64,000 bases of DNA from Tateyamaria sp947503385 (GCF_051195235.1 NZ_JBNFZM010000003.1:248001-312000); one strand, 5' to 3'; counted from the first letter of the stretch, positions 15,042-24,528 are shown. The notes: generated by a model not told the origin, from the sequence alone. Translations and numbers: made by a program.

Positions 15042-15511
15042 TATACATCGTGCTCCGGTACGGATTTCGATGGGGCGACATAGGGCCGCGTGACATCGCG
15101 GAGGGTCGCATCAATGGCCTCGACCGACAGGCGTATGGCCCCGTCACCGGCAAGCGTCAGCGTGACATGACCCGCGCCATCACCTGCGTCGCCGAACGCG
15201 ATGGACAGCAGCGACAGGATCGTTTCCGTATCGGACCGGTCGATCCCTTGGCTGGACACACCCAGCACATCCTCAAAGGACAAGAGCGCCTGCACCCGTT
15301 CCGGTGCGTGCCGGCCTTTGCCTGCGTCCTCCCAGCGAAATCGGTTAAGCAGCAACGCAAAGCGCCGCGCCTTGCCATCCCAGCGCATTTCCGTGATCGG
15401 AAACACAGCGTCCTGCACCAGCGACGAGATCACCTGAAGGTCATCGCCGTCCAGCGCGCCAAGATTTAACGGCGCCTCGCGCCCGTCCTCAAACCGTGCG
15501 TCTTCGGTCAT
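15041..15511 (-). CDS. DUF2948 family protein
   Basis: This 156-residue protein matches what I recall of DUF2948, an alphaproteobacterial family found beside murA. Visible hallmarks are LNLGALDGDDLQVISSLVQDAVFPITEMRW, RRFALLLNRFRWE, and ERVQALLSFEDVLGV followed by the C-terminal ITLTLAGDGAIRLSVEAI-like strand pair. The start overlaps the murA stop by 4 bases (ATGA). The function is unknown; tight coupling to murA suggests a link to cell-wall precursor synthesis, which is inference. Confidence 0.85.
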   Translation of the reverse strand: MTEDARFEDGREAPLNLGALDGDDLQVISSLVQDAVFPITEMRWDGKARRFALLLNRFRWEDAGKGRHAPERVQALLSFEDVLGVSSQGIDRSDTETILSLLSIAFGDAGDGAGHVTLTLAGDGAIRLSVEAIDATLRDVTRPYVAPSKSVPEHDV

Positions 15512-16779
15512 TCGCCCTGCACCCGTTCGATATCCGCACCCACGCCCGACAGCTTTCGGACCACCTGTTCATAGCCGCGATCAAGGTGGTAGACCCGCGC
15601 CACGCGCGTCTCCCCTTGGGCGGCAAGACCGGCAAGGATCAGGCTGACCGAGGCGCGCAGGTCTGTCGCCATCACCGGCGCGCCGCGCAGCTGATCCACC
15701 CCTGTCACGGTCGCCGTCCCACCCTGAACGTCGATCTGTGCGCCCATCCGCATCAGTTCGGGCGCGTGCATGAACCTGTTTTCAAATATCTTTTCCTCCA
15801 GGACGGAAGTGCCTTCGGCGGTGCACAAAAGCGCCATCATCTGCGCCTGTAAATCGGTGGGAAAGCCGGGGAATGGTTCGGTGGTCACATCCACCGCGCG
15901 GATACGCCCGTTCTTGCGCGCCACTTTCAGGCCCTTGTCCGTTTCGGTGACCGAAATGCCCGCCGCGTCCAGCTTTTCGCAAAATGCGCCGATCAGGTCG
16001 ATCTTGCCGCCCAGCAATTCGACCTCGCCACCACAAATGGCCGGGGCCAGCATGTACGTTCCCAACTCAATCCGGTCGGTGACCACGCGGTGCGTTGCCC
16101 CGCCCAGCCGGTCGACGCCCTGAATGGTGATGGTCGACGACCCTTCGCCCTCGATCTGGGCACCCATGGCTCGCAGGCACTCCACAAGGTCCACGATCTC
16201 GGGTTCGCGGGCGGCGTTGTTCAGCACCGTGGTGCCCTTGGCCAGCGTCGCCGCCATCACCGCGTTTTCCGTGGCCCCGACGGAGGCAAATTCGAAATCC
16301 ACTGTGCCCCCGCGCAGACCGCCCAACGGGGCTTTGGCGTGAACATAGCCGTCACGCAGGTCCAGTTCGGCCCCCATCGCCTCAAGCGCCTTGAGGTGCA
16401 GGTCCACGGGCCGCGCGCCAATGGCGCAGCCCCCGGGCAGTGACACAATCGCGTGGCCGTCGCGCGCAAGCATTGGCCCCAGCACGAGGATCGAGGCCCG
16501 CATCTTGCGCACGATATCGTAATGCGCTGTGGGGTTGTTCAAACCATGCGACGACATGGCCAACACTTTGCCCTCTTGCAGGCTGGTGACCTCTGCCCCC
16601 AGCGATTGCAGCAGTTGCGTCATCGTTTTGATGTCGCTCAGGCGCGGCGCATTGGTCAGCGTCAGCGGCTCTTCACTCAGCAACGTGGCAGGCATCAGCG
16701 TCAGGCAGGCGTTCTTGGCCCCCGCTATTGGGATCTGCCCGTTCAGCGGGCCACCGCCGCGCACCAGAATACTATCCAT
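15508..16779 (-). CDS. murA: UDP-N-acetylglucosamine 1-carboxyvinyltransferase
   Basis: This 423-residue enzyme performs the first committed step of peptidoglycan synthesis, transferring enolpyruvate from PEP to UDP-GlcNAc. The N-terminus DSILVRGGGPLNGQIPIAGAKNACL carries the catalytic Lys-Asn. PGGCAIGARPVDLHL has the active-site cysteine that fosfomycin attacks, so the enzyme is predicted to be fosfomycin-sensitive in type. TEPFPGFPTDLQAQ is also diagnostic. The start at 16779 overlaps the end of a 56-residue gene by 8 bases. Confidence 0.97.
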   Translation of the reverse strand: MDSILVRGGGPLNGQIPIAGAKNACLTLMPATLLSEEPLTLTNAPRLSDIKTMTQLLQSLGAEVTSLQEGKVLAMSSHGLNNPTAHYDIVRKMRASILVLGPMLARDGHAIVSLPGGCAIGARPVDLHLKALEAMGAELDLRDGYVHAKAPLGGLRGGTVDFEFASVGATENAVMAATLAKGTTVLNNAAREPEIVDLVECLRAMGAQIEGEGSSTITIQGVDRLGGATHRVVTDRIELGTYMLAPAICGGEVELLGGKIDLIGAFCEKLDAAGISVTETDKGLKVARKNGRIRAVDVTTEPFPGFPTDLQAQMMALLCTAEGTSVLEEKIFENRFMHAPELMRMGAQIDVQGGTATVTGVDQLRGAPVMATDLRASVSLILAGLAAQGETRVARVYHLDRGYEQVVRKLSGVGADIERVQGE

Positions 16780-16942
16780 CGTCCTGCCCTTTCGGTTTGC
16801 TCGGCGTCTCTGCCCCTTGAGGTCCAGCACTGCGCGCGCGCGCCTGAGCCTTGCGCCGGGCCAGATTGGCCTTGAGCGCGGCTTTCAGCCGGGCATCGCG
16901 GTCTGTTGCCGCCTTGTTTTTCGGGGTCGTCTTGCCTGTCAT
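16772..16942 (-). CDS. Small basic protein (56 residues) upstream of murA
   Basis: Translating the minus strand from the ATG at 16942 gives a 56-residue Lys/Arg/Ala-rich protein ending at a TAG that overlaps the murA start by 8 bases. It begins MTGKTTPKNKAATDRDARLK and continues with a helical AALKANLARRKAQARARS stretch, then a Gly/Pro/Lys tail. This strongly suggests a real translated gene in a coupled arrangement. No domain is recognised. The high basic charge would suit nucleic-acid or ribosome contact, which is speculation. It is likely part of the murA operon. Confidence 0.65.
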   Translation of the reverse strand: MTGKTTPKNKAATDRDARLKAALKANLARRKAQARARSAGPQGAETPSKPKGQDDG

Positions 16943-17026
16943 GGGACTTCTCTACCGCAGGGGCTTTGGGGCGTCCAGAATAGGGTTGCAAGGTTGTGCA
17001 TTTGGGTCTATCCCGCCGCGCACGGC

Positions 17027-17101
<75 letters not shown>

Positions 17102-17221
17102 TCTCCTGTCCTTTGGCAAAATTCTTTGCGACGTTCGTGCGACGTCACGTCTCACATGTGCGCAAAGCCCCACTTGCGCGCAGGCCGCGAGTGGTTAGCC
17201 TTCCCTTAATAGGAGGCCAAC

Positions 17222-18454
17222 ATGACCAAGACCATCCTGCTGATCGGCACCTACGACACCAAGGACGACGAATTGCGCTATGTGGCGAGGCGCATCGTTG
17301 CCATGGGCGGGGCGGTGATGCGGATGGATGTGTCTGTGCTGGGCGATCCGTCGCAGCCAACTGAGATCACCAAGGCTGACGTGGCCCGCGCGGGTGGCAG
17401 CGACATCGAGACGGCGATGACCTGCGGAGACGAAAACACGGCCATGCAAATCATGGCGCGCGGCGCAGCCACCATGTCGGCAGAGCTCTGTGCCAAGGGC
17501 GAAATTCATGGGATGCTCGCCCTTGGCGGAACGATGGGCACCGATCTGGCGCTGGATTGCGCGCAGGCCCTGCCCATGGGGGTGCCAAAATACGTGGTCT
17601 CCACCGTCGCCTTTTCACCGTTGATCCCCCCGGACCGGCTGTCGCCGGACATCCAGATGATCCTGTGGGCGGGGGGGCTTTATGGGTTGAACGCCGTGTG
17701 CAAATCGTCGCTGAGCCAAGCGGCAGGGGCGGTGCTGGGGGCCGCGCAAGCGGTGGAACCACCGCGCGCCACCCGTCCCGTGATCGGGATGACCAGCCTT
17801 GGCTCGTCCTGCCTGAAATACATGACCCATCTGCGCGCCCCGCTCGAAGAACGCGGGTTCGAAGTGGCCGTGTTCCACGCCACGGGCATGGGCGGCATGG
17901 CGTTCGAAGCACTGGCGGCCCAAGGCTACTTTGCCGCCACGATGGACTTTGCGTTGCCCGAGCTTGCCAATCTGATGGTGGGGTCTGTTGCCCATGCCGG
18001 ACGCGGACGATTGACCCGTGCCGGGGCGCTTGGCATTCCGCAGATTGTGGCGCCGGGCTGCACTGACCTGATCGACTTTGCAGGCTGGCAGGATATCCCC
18101 GACGCCTATGCAGACAGACCGTTTCACGCCCACAATCGGCTGATCCAATCCTCTGCCCTGTCACCCGATGAACGCCGCACGCTGGTGCGCGACATCGCCC
18201 AGCGTCTCAGCCGCGCTTCGGGTCCCGTACATATGCTGATGCCGACCCACGGGGTCGAGGAATGGGACCGTCCCGGCGGCCCGGCACATGACCCGGACGG
18301 ACTTGCCGCCATGGTCGAAGAAATGCAGACCGCTATCACGGCCCCAGTTGAGCTGACCATGCTGGACTGCCACATCAATGATCCTGCTTTTGCCACGGCG
18401 GCACTGGGCGTTCTTGACGCATGGCTCTGCGACGGCACGCTTACCCGCCCCTGA
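17222..18454 (+). CDS. Tm-1-like ATP-binding / UPF0261 family protein
   Basis: The protein has 410 residues. The N-terminus KTILLIGTYDTKDDELRYVARRIVAMGG and the internal LGGTMGTDLALDCAQALPMGVPKYVVSTVA belong to the UPF0261 family, whose N-terminal domain resembles the tomato Tm-1 resistance protein. The C-terminal half holds FHATGMGGMAFEALA and VAPGCTDLIDFAGW, and ends with LDCHINDPAFA. A strong ribosome site (AATAGGAGG) precedes the ATG. ATP binding is known for the family but the reaction here is unknown. It is 35 bases or more clear of the tRNA and is followed by an unrelated kinase-like gene. Confidence 0.85.
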   Translation: MTKTILLIGTYDTKDDELRYVARRIVAMGGAVMRMDVSVLGDPSQPTEITKADVARAGGSDIETAMTCGDENTAMQIMARGAATMSAELCAKGEIHGMLALGGTMGTDLALDCAQALPMGVPKYVVSTVAFSPLIPPDRLSPDIQMILWAGGLYGLNAVCKSSLSQAAGAVLGAAQAVEPPRATRPVIGMTSLGSSCLKYMTHLRAPLEERGFEVAVFHATGMGGMAFEALAAQGYFAATMDFALPELANLMVGSVAHAGRGRLTRAGALGIPQIVAPGCTDLIDFAGWQDIPDAYADRPFHAHNRLIQSSALSPDERRTLVRDIAQRLSRASGPVHMLMPTHGVEEWDRPGGPAHDPDGLAAMVEEMQTAITAPVELTMLDCHINDPAFATAALGVLDAWLCDGTLTRP

Positions 18455-18576
18455 CGCGCTGTGGGCAGTGGCGCGTGCGGCGCGCCCTGCCCCGCTGTGA
18501 CGGCGCGCCGCACGCGCCCGGATTGAATTCCCCCTCCCGCACGATACCTCAAGACCAAGGCCACGAGGCGAGCACC

Positions 18577-19920
18577 ATGACCCAAGACCCGTCCCAATCC
18601 CGCCCCGCTGCGGTGCCGCAGTCGCGGCTGGCCCGCGCCGGGCGCATGGGCGCGATGGCCGCCGGTGTGGCGGGCAATATGGCGGTGGGCGGCTTGCGCA
18701 GTCTCAGCACCGGCGCCCGCCCCGATCCCCGCGACCTGCTGCTGACCCCGGCAAATCTGCGCCGGGTCGCGGACACGCTTGCGCAGATGCGCGGGGCGGC
18801 GATGAAGATGGGGCAGCTGATCTCGATGGACACCGGCGACACGCTGCCTCCTGAACTCGCAGAAATTCTTGCGCGGTTGCGCGCGGACGCGGATTTCATG
18901 CCACCCAAGCAGCTGCGCAATGTGCTGAACGACGCGTGGGGGCCGGGGTGGCACACCCGGTTCAAACGGTTCGACGTCCGTCCCATTGCGGCAGCCTCTA
19001 TCGGTCAGGTGCATCAGGCCTGGCTCAAGGACGGGACGCATCTGGCGATCAAGGTGCAGTATCCGGGCATCAGCCGCAGCATCGACAGCGACGTTGCCAA
19101 TTTGGGGCGGCTGCTGCGCCTGTCGGGCCTCCTGCCCAAAGGCTTTGACCTTGGCCCATATCTGGACGAGGCCCGTGACCAACTGCGGGAAGAGGCGGAT
19201 TACACCGCCGAGGCCGCGCATCTGGAGCGCTTTGGCCGCCTGCTCGAAGGATCGCAGGACTTTGTCCTGCCGCGGTTCCACCCTCCGCTTAGTTCTGAAA
19301 CAGTGCTCGCCATGAGCTTTGTGCCCTCTGACCCGATAGAAAACCTTGGCCAAGCACCGGCTGATATGCGCGACCGTGCCGTCGCACGTTTGATCGCGTT
19401 GATGCTGCGCGAGCTTTTTGACTTTGGTGTGATGCAGACCGATCCCAATTTCGCCAACTACCGGATTGCGTCCGATACGGGCCGCATTGTCCTGCTGGAT
19501 TTCGGGGCGACGCGGCGCCTGCCCGAATGGCTCGCCCCTGCGTGCCGCACCCTGTTGCAGACGGGGCTGCGGGGCGAGCGGGACGCGGTGGCGCAGCAAC
19601 TGGACCGGATGGGGCTGGTGCCTGCGACCACGCCTGCGCATCACAAGGCGCGCATCCTCGACATGGTGGAAATGGTGTTCGACACGTTGCGTCGGCACGA
19701 CACGCTGGATTTGGCGGCCTCGGACCTGCCCGCGCGCCTTCAGGCCGAGGGCGAGGCGCTGGCGCGCGCGGGGTTCGTACCAACCGAACCTGTGCCGCTG
19801 GACCTGCTCTTTGTGCAGCGCAAGGTGGCGGGCATGTTCCTTTTGGCAGCGCGGCTGGGGGCCACCGTACCCGTGCGCGACCTGCTGGCCCCACATCTCG
19901 ACACACCAGAGGCCGCATGA
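18577..19920 (+). CDS. ABC1 (AarF/UbiB) atypical kinase family protein
   Basis: This 447-residue UbiB-like atypical kinase has KMGQLISMD (the KxGQ motif) near residue 70, AIKVQYPGI with the ATP-binding lysine, TDPNFANY in place of the usual DPHPGN, and LLDFGA as the DFG-like magnesium motif. Family members support ubiquinone synthesis or lipid homeostasis through ATPase activity. The start at 18577 is chosen because GAGGCGAG precedes it and the upstream in-frame extension is unlike the family. The stop overlaps the ABC ATPase start by 4 bases, so it is coupled to an export system, which is unusual for a ubiquinone gene. Confidence 0.85.
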   Translation: MTQDPSQSRPAAVPQSRLARAGRMGAMAAGVAGNMAVGGLRSLSTGARPDPRDLLLTPANLRRVADTLAQMRGAAMKMGQLISMDTGDTLPPELAEILARLRADADFMPPKQLRNVLNDAWGPGWHTRFKRFDVRPIAAASIGQVHQAWLKDGTHLAIKVQYPGISRSIDSDVANLGRLLRLSGLLPKGFDLGPYLDEARDQLREEADYTAEAAHLERFGRLLEGSQDFVLPRFHPPLSSETVLAMSFVPSDPIENLGQAPADMRDRAVARLIALMLRELFDFGVMQTDPNFANYRIASDTGRIVLLDFGATRRLPEWLAPACRTLLQTGLRGERDAVAQQLDRMGLVPATTPAHHKARILDMVEMVFDTLRRHDTLDLAASDLPARLQAEGEALARAGFVPTEPVPLDLLFVQRKVAGMFLLAARLGATVPVRDLLAPHLDTPEAA

Positions 19921-20579
19921 CACCGGTGCTACAGCTTGAGGCGGTGGAAAAAGCCTATGACAGCAGTGAAGGTCCGGTGCCCGTGCTGCGCGGGGTGGAC
20001 CTGACGCTGAATGCTGCGGACACGCTAGCGCTCACGGGCGAGTCCGGCAGTGGCAAAAGCACGTTGCTGCATCTCGCCGCGGGGCTGGAGACGGCGGACA
20101 AGGGGGCCGTGCGCATTGCGGGCGCGGACATCACACCGATGTCCGACACGGCGCGCGCAGCCCTGCGGCGCAGCGACATCGCCGTTGTCTTTCAGCAATT
20201 CAACCTGATCCCATCGCTGACCGTGGCGGACAACATCGCGTTTCAGGCGCGACTTGCGGGGCGTACCGATGCGGCCCTAGCGGCACAGCTGGCAGACCGT
20301 CTCGGGCTGACGGCGCAGCTGCGCAAATACCCCGAGGCGCTGTCAGGCGGGCAACAACAGCGCGTGGCGATTGCCCGCGCCTTGGCAGCACGCCCGCGCC
20401 TGCTGCTCGCGGATGAACCAACCGGCAATCTCGACGAAGCAACCGCCGCCAAAGTAATGACAGAGATGCGCAACCTCGTGGCCGAGGTCGGTGCCGCGAT
20501 GCTTTTGGTGACACATTCCCCCGCGCTGGCGGCGCAGATGGAACGGCGGGCGCATCTCAGTGCGGGGCGACTGGCATGA
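19917..20579 (+). CDS. ABC transporter ATP-binding protein (LolD/MacB-type)
   Basis: This 220-residue ATPase has all motifs: Walker A GESGSGKST, Q-loop VFQQFNLIPSLT, signature LSGGQQQRVAIARAL, Walker B LLLADEPTGNLD, and H-loop VTHS. The sequence order and length are typical of type VII (MacB/LolCDE) systems. The start overlaps the upstream kinase-like gene (ATGA) and the stop overlaps the permease by 4 bases. Together with the permease and the secreted lipocalin-like protein it resembles the AttEFGH arrangement. Confidence 0.92.
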   Translation: MTPVLQLEAVEKAYDSSEGPVPVLRGVDLTLNAADTLALTGESGSGKSTLLHLAAGLETADKGAVRIAGADITPMSDTARAALRRSDIAVVFQQFNLIPSLTVADNIAFQARLAGRTDAALAAQLADRLGLTAQLRKYPEALSGGQQQRVAIARALAARPRLLLADEPTGNLDEATAAKVMTEMRNLVAEVGAAMLLVTHSPALAAQMERRAHLSAGRLA

Positions 20580-22948
20580 GGCGGGCGGCGCTGCACGCGC
20601 TGCTGTCTCATTGGCGGCGGCATCCGCTGCAACTCTTTGCTTTTCTGGCCGGTCTTGCGCTGGCCACGGGACTGTGGTCCGGGGTGCAGGCCATCAATGC
20701 CGAAGCGCGCGCCAGCTATGACGCTGCTGCGGCGACACTGGGCGAAGGGCAGTTTGACCAAATCCTTCCCCGCGCCGGCGACAGCATCGCCCAATCCGAC
20801 TATGTCGCCCTGCGTCGTGCTGGTTGGCGCGTATCGCCAGTGATCGAAGGGCGGTATCAGGACGTACGGCTGCTGGGCCTTGATCCCCTGTCTTCACCCG
20901 GCCGGTTCGACTTTGGCCAAGTGACCGCGCGTGGCAACATCGGCACCTTCATGGGGCCGGGCCAGCTCTTCGCCACGGCGGAGACGGCAGCGCGGCTTGA
21001 TACCGACGCGCAGGTAATCGTGAGCACGGATGCCGCCCCCAACGTGGCCGTGGGTGACATCGGTGTGGTCCAGCGCCTGTTGGGCCGCAGCGACCTGTCG
21101 CGGCTCATGGTTTTGCCCGAACAGCCCTTGGGTCGCCCGCCGCTGGACCAGATTGCGCCCCATCTGCGCGTGCAGCCGTCCATCCAGACAGCAGATGTTG
21201 GCGAACTGACCGACAGCTTTCATCTGAACCTGACGGCGTTTGGATTGCTGAGCTTTGCGGTGGGACTTTTCATCGTGCACAGCACCATTGGCCTGGCCTT
21301 CGAACAGCGCCGGGGGCTGGTGCGCAGCCTGCGCGCGCTTGGCATTCCGTTGCGCCAGATGATTGTCCTGCTTGCCGGGGAAATTCTGTTGCTGGCCAGC
21401 GTCGGGGCCGCGTTGGGTATCGTGCTGGGCTATGTGGTGGCTGCGGTCCTGTTGCCGGATGTGGCGGTGACGCTGCGCGGGCTCTACGGGGCCGAGGTGT
21501 CGGGTTCGCTGCGGTTTCGCAGCGAATGGTGGGCCTCGGGCCTTGCCATCGCCATCATCGGCAGCGCCATCGCCGCCAGCGGTCAGTTGTGGCAGATCGC
21601 GCATATGCCAATCCTCGCCAGCGCGCGGCCCCGGGCGTGGTTCATGGCGTCGCAACGCAGCGCATCGTGGCAGGCGGCATGTGCTGGGTTGCTCGCCTTG
21701 GGTGCCCTTGGGCTTGCGCTGTTTGGTCAGGGTCTGATCGCCTCATTTACGCTGCTGGGCTGTTTCCTGATTGCCGCCGCACTTGCCCTGCCCCTGTTAA
21801 TCCGTCCCATAACCGGGTGGGCTGAAACCGGCGCGCGCGGTCCGGTCAGCGCATGGTTCTGGGCCGACACCCGGCAGCAATTGCCGGGGCTTAGCCTTGC
21901 GCTCATGGCGCTGCTGTTGGCGGTGTCGGCCAACATTGGCGTGTCGACCATGGTGTCGAGCTTTCGTCTGACCTTTGTTGCGTTTCTGGACCAGCGGCTG
22001 GCGGCAGAGCTGTACCTGCGTCTCGACGATCCCGCACAGGCCGAGGTTATCGCCCCCGTTCTGGCCGCCCATACGGACGAAATCCTGCCCCTGTTGCGCG
22101 CGGATGCGCAGGTGGCAGGTCTGCCGACGGAACTGCTGGGGGTGCGGGTGGGGCGGACCTACCGCGACAATTGGGTGTTTCTGGACAGCACAGCCGAGGC
22201 ATGGGACGCCGTGGCAGAAGGCCGGGCCGTCATCACCAACGAACAGTTTGCCCGACGTGCGGACCTGTGGGTGGGCGATGTCGTCACCTTGGACGTCACG
22301 GCCCTGCCCATCGCTGCCGTTGTGGGCGATTACGGCAACCCGCGCGGGCAGGTCATTCTGGGCGAGGCGCTGTTCCAGACCCTCCGCCCGCAAGCGCTGC
22401 CGCAGAGCTTTGGCCTGCGCAGCGACGATCCGGCGCGCCTGCGCGCGACGCTGCGCGCAGCGGGCATCCCCGACAGCGCGATGATCGATCAGGCCGCACT
22501 CAAATCCTTTTCCCTACAGGTGTTCGAACGCACCTTCACGGTGACTGCCGCGCTCAATGTGTTGACCCTTGCGGTGGCGGGGTTCGCCATGTTGATGAGC
22601 CTGCTGACGCTGGCCGACCAACGCCTGCCGCAGCTTGCGCCTGTCTGGGCGCTGGGGCTGACACGGCGACAACTGGGGCGGCTGGAATTGGCGCGCGCGG
22701 GCCTGTTTGCGCTGCTGGTCAGCGTGATTGCCGTGCCAGTTGGCCTTGGTCTGGCGTGGGTCCTGCTGGCCAAGGTCAACGTGGATGCCTTTGGCTGGCG
22801 GTTGCCCATGTTCCTCTTTCCGGGCAGCTATGCGCTGCTGGGTCTGGCGGCCATCGGGGCGGCCGTTCTGGCGGCACTCTGGCCCGCCTTACGGCTCATG
22901 CGCACGCCCCCTGCCCGGCTTTTGCAGGTGTTTGCCCATGAACGTTAA
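20576..22948 (+). CDS. FtsX-like ABC transporter permease
   Basis: This 790-residue membrane protein has the duplicated MacB/FtsX layout. There is an N-terminal anchor (LFAFLAGLALATGLWSG), a large periplasmic domain, and a three-segment membrane core near residues 215-330. Two linking segments near 360-410 precede a second periplasmic part, then a C-terminal core near 655-780. The C-terminal GFAMLMSLLTLADQRLPQLAPVWALGLTR is a typical FtsX coupling helix region. It partners the ABC ATPase upstream. Substrate is probably a lipid or lipoprotein; this is inference from the transporter type. Confidence 0.88.
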   Translation: MRRAALHALLSHWRRHPLQLFAFLAGLALATGLWSGVQAINAEARASYDAAAATLGEGQFDQILPRAGDSIAQSDYVALRRAGWRVSPVIEGRYQDVRLLGLDPLSSPGRFDFGQVTARGNIGTFMGPGQLFATAETAARLDTDAQVIVSTDAAPNVAVGDIGVVQRLLGRSDLSRLMVLPEQPLGRPPLDQIAPHLRVQPSIQTADVGELTDSFHLNLTAFGLLSFAVGLFIVHSTIGLAFEQRRGLVRSLRALGIPLRQMIVLLAGEILLLASVGAALGIVLGYVVAAVLLPDVAVTLRGLYGAEVSGSLRFRSEWWASGLAIAIIGSAIAASGQLWQIAHMPILASARPRAWFMASQRSASWQAACAGLLALGALGLALFGQGLIASFTLLGCFLIAAALALPLLIRPITGWAETGARGPVSAWFWADTRQQLPGLSLALMALLLAVSANIGVSTMVSSFRLTFVAFLDQRLAAELYLRLDDPAQAEVIAPVLAAHTDEILPLLRADAQVAGLPTELLGVRVGRTYRDNWVFLDSTAEAWDAVAEGRAVITNEQFARRADLWVGDVVTLDVTALPIAAVVGDYGNPRGQVILGEALFQTLRPQALPQSFGLRSDDPARLRATLRAAGIPDSAMIDQAALKSFSLQVFERTFTVTAALNVLTLAVAGFAMLMSLLTLADQRLPQLAPVWALGLTRRQLGRLELARAGLFALLVSVIAVPVGLGLAWVLLAKVNVDAFGWRLPMFLFPGSYALLGLAAIGAAVLAALWPALRLMRTPPARLLQVFAHER

Positions 22949-23981
22949 GGCGCTTTTCCTCTTCTTGATGCTGCCTGTCGCTGCGTGGGCACAGGGGTTT
23001 GCCGGGCTGGGCACGGATGCGGACGGGTTCGCAGTACCACAACCCGGCACCACGTTCGACTTTCCCGCCGATCACGGGCCGCACCCCGATTACCGCATCG
23101 AATGGTGGTATCTGACTGCCAACCTGACCGGCCCGGACGGCACACCCTACGGGCTGCAATGGACATTGTTCCGGTCCGCTTTGGCACCGGGCGAAAGACC
23201 CGGATGGCAGTCACCGCAAGTGTGGTTTGCCCATGCCGCCGTGACTACGCCGGACACGCATTACGCCACTGAACGCTTTGCGCGCGGAGGGGTGGGCACC
23301 GCAGGCGTACAGGCCGACCCGTTCCGGGCATGGATCGACGAATGGGCGCTGGAAGGCCCGAATTTCGACAGCCTGCACATGACGGCGGCAGGGCCTGCGT
23401 TCCGCTATGACATGACGCTTGATGCGCAAGGGCCGCTGGTGTTTCACGGCGATGCCGGTTTTTCCGTCAAGTCGGAGGAAGGGCAGGCCAGCTATTACTA
23501 CTCGCAGCCTTTCTACCGGATCGCCGGTACGCTGCACCTGCCGGATGGCCCGATCAAGGTCACGGGCACCGCGTGGCTGGACCGCGAATGGTCGTCCCAG
23601 CCCCTGTCCGGGCGGCAGGCGGGCTGGGACTGGTTCTCGCTCAGCTTCGACAGCGGGGCCAAGCTGATGGGGTTCCAGTTGCGCAACCGCGATGGCAGCA
23701 GCGGCTACAGTTCGGGCACGTGGATTGCGCCGGACGGCGTGACCGAAAGCCTGCCAAACGGGGCGTTCTCCGCCGAACCACTGGCCACACATTCTGTTGC
23801 GGGACGCGACGTGCCGACCCGCTGGCAGGTGACAGTCCCCCACCGGGGGACGGATGTCACCGTCACCGCACTGAACCGCGATGCATGGATGGACCTCTCC
23901 ATCCCCTACTGGGAAGGGCCCGTGAGCGTGACCGGTACGCATCAGGGACGCGGCTATCTGGAGATGACAGGCTATGAGTGA
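22938..23981 (+). CDS. Secreted lipocalin-like protein (AttH/CrtC-like family)
   Basis: This 347-residue protein has a Sec signal (MNVKALFLFLMLPVAAWAQ). The mature part has the paired lipocalin-like barrels of AttH and carotenoid hydratase relatives, with DYRIEWWYLTANL, LQWTLFRSAL and GTAWLDREWSSQPL visible. The last contains the WxDREW signature. The start at 22938 overlaps the permease by 11 bases. It follows an ABC ATPase and permease, as in AttEFGH operons, so a periplasmic carrier of a hydrophobic ligand is likely. Carotenoid hydratase activity is not supported because no carotenoid genes are near. Confidence 0.82.
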   Translation: MNVKALFLFLMLPVAAWAQGFAGLGTDADGFAVPQPGTTFDFPADHGPHPDYRIEWWYLTANLTGPDGTPYGLQWTLFRSALAPGERPGWQSPQVWFAHAAVTTPDTHYATERFARGGVGTAGVQADPFRAWIDEWALEGPNFDSLHMTAAGPAFRYDMTLDAQGPLVFHGDAGFSVKSEEGQASYYYSQPFYRIAGTLHLPDGPIKVTGTAWLDREWSSQPLSGRQAGWDWFSLSFDSGAKLMGFQLRNRDGSSGYSSGTWIAPDGVTESLPNGAFSAEPLATHSVAGRDVPTRWQVTVPHRGTDVTVTALNRDAWMDLSIPYWEGPVSVTGTHQGRGYLEMTGYE

Positions 23982-24528
23982 CCCCGGCGATCTGCGCGCC
24001 TTTCTGGCCGAAGCCTGGCAACATTTGCGGCGCGGCGTGGCGGATGCCAAATCACCCGCACGCTATCCCGTCTTTGCCACTGTGTCACCGGACGGAACGC
24101 CGGAGGCGCGGACCGTGGCGCTGCGCCGCGCGGACCCGCAGGCCGGTGTCCTTGAGGTGCATACCGACACCCGCACGCCCAAGGTGACGGCCCTGCGCGC
24201 GACGCCGGTGGCCGCCCTGCATGTCTGGTTGCCGCGCGCGCGGCTGCAAATCCGCGTCACGGCGCAGGTCGAGATTTTGACAGGCGACGCGGTGTCTGAC
24301 TCATGGAACCAGATCCCGCCCGCGTCGCGCGTGTCCTACGGAACAGAGCCCCTGCCCGGCCAGCCCATCGACAGCGTTCATGCCTATGACAAGCCGCCCA
24401 ACCGCGACCGCTTTGCCGTGCTGCGCTGCCACGTGTCAGCGATTGATCTCGTCCATCTGTATACCGTGCACCGGCGCGCAGGCTACGCGCGCGCAGATGG
24501 CTGGGCCGGTCAGTGGCGCGCGCCCTAA
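23974..24528 (+). CDS. Pyridoxamine 5'-phosphate oxidase family (FMN-binding) protein
   Basis: This 184-residue split-barrel flavoprotein has an FMN-binding core in ARYPVFATVSPDGTPEARTVALRRADPQ, followed by LEVHTDTRTPKVTAL and the barrel strand VAALHVWLPRARLQIRVTAQVEIL. It ends with VHRRAGYARADGWAGQW, close to the RxxDGW-type end of the family. The true PdxH specificity cannot be shown; many members have other substrates. The start overlaps the lipocalin-like gene by 8 bases and the end overlaps the convergent protease by 4. Confidence 0.8.
   Translation: MSDPGDLRAFLAEAWQHLRRGVADAKSPARYPVFATVSPDGTPEARTVALRRADPQAGVLEVHTDTRTPKVTALRATPVAALHVWLPRARLQIRVTAQVEILTGDAVSDSWNQIPPASRVSYGTEPLPGQPIDSVHAYDKPPNRDRFAVLRCHVSAIDLVHLYTVHRRAGYARADGWAGQWRAP

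Noticed and set aside
18124..19923. 599-codon minus-strand frame opposite the UbiB-like gene
   Set aside because: Shadow of the kinase gene, which shows KxGQ and DFG motifs in the other frame.
22938..23981. Carotenoid 1,2-hydratase (crtC)
   Set aside because: Fold similarity only; it has a signal peptide and sits in an AttEFGH-like exporter unit, with no carotenoid genes.
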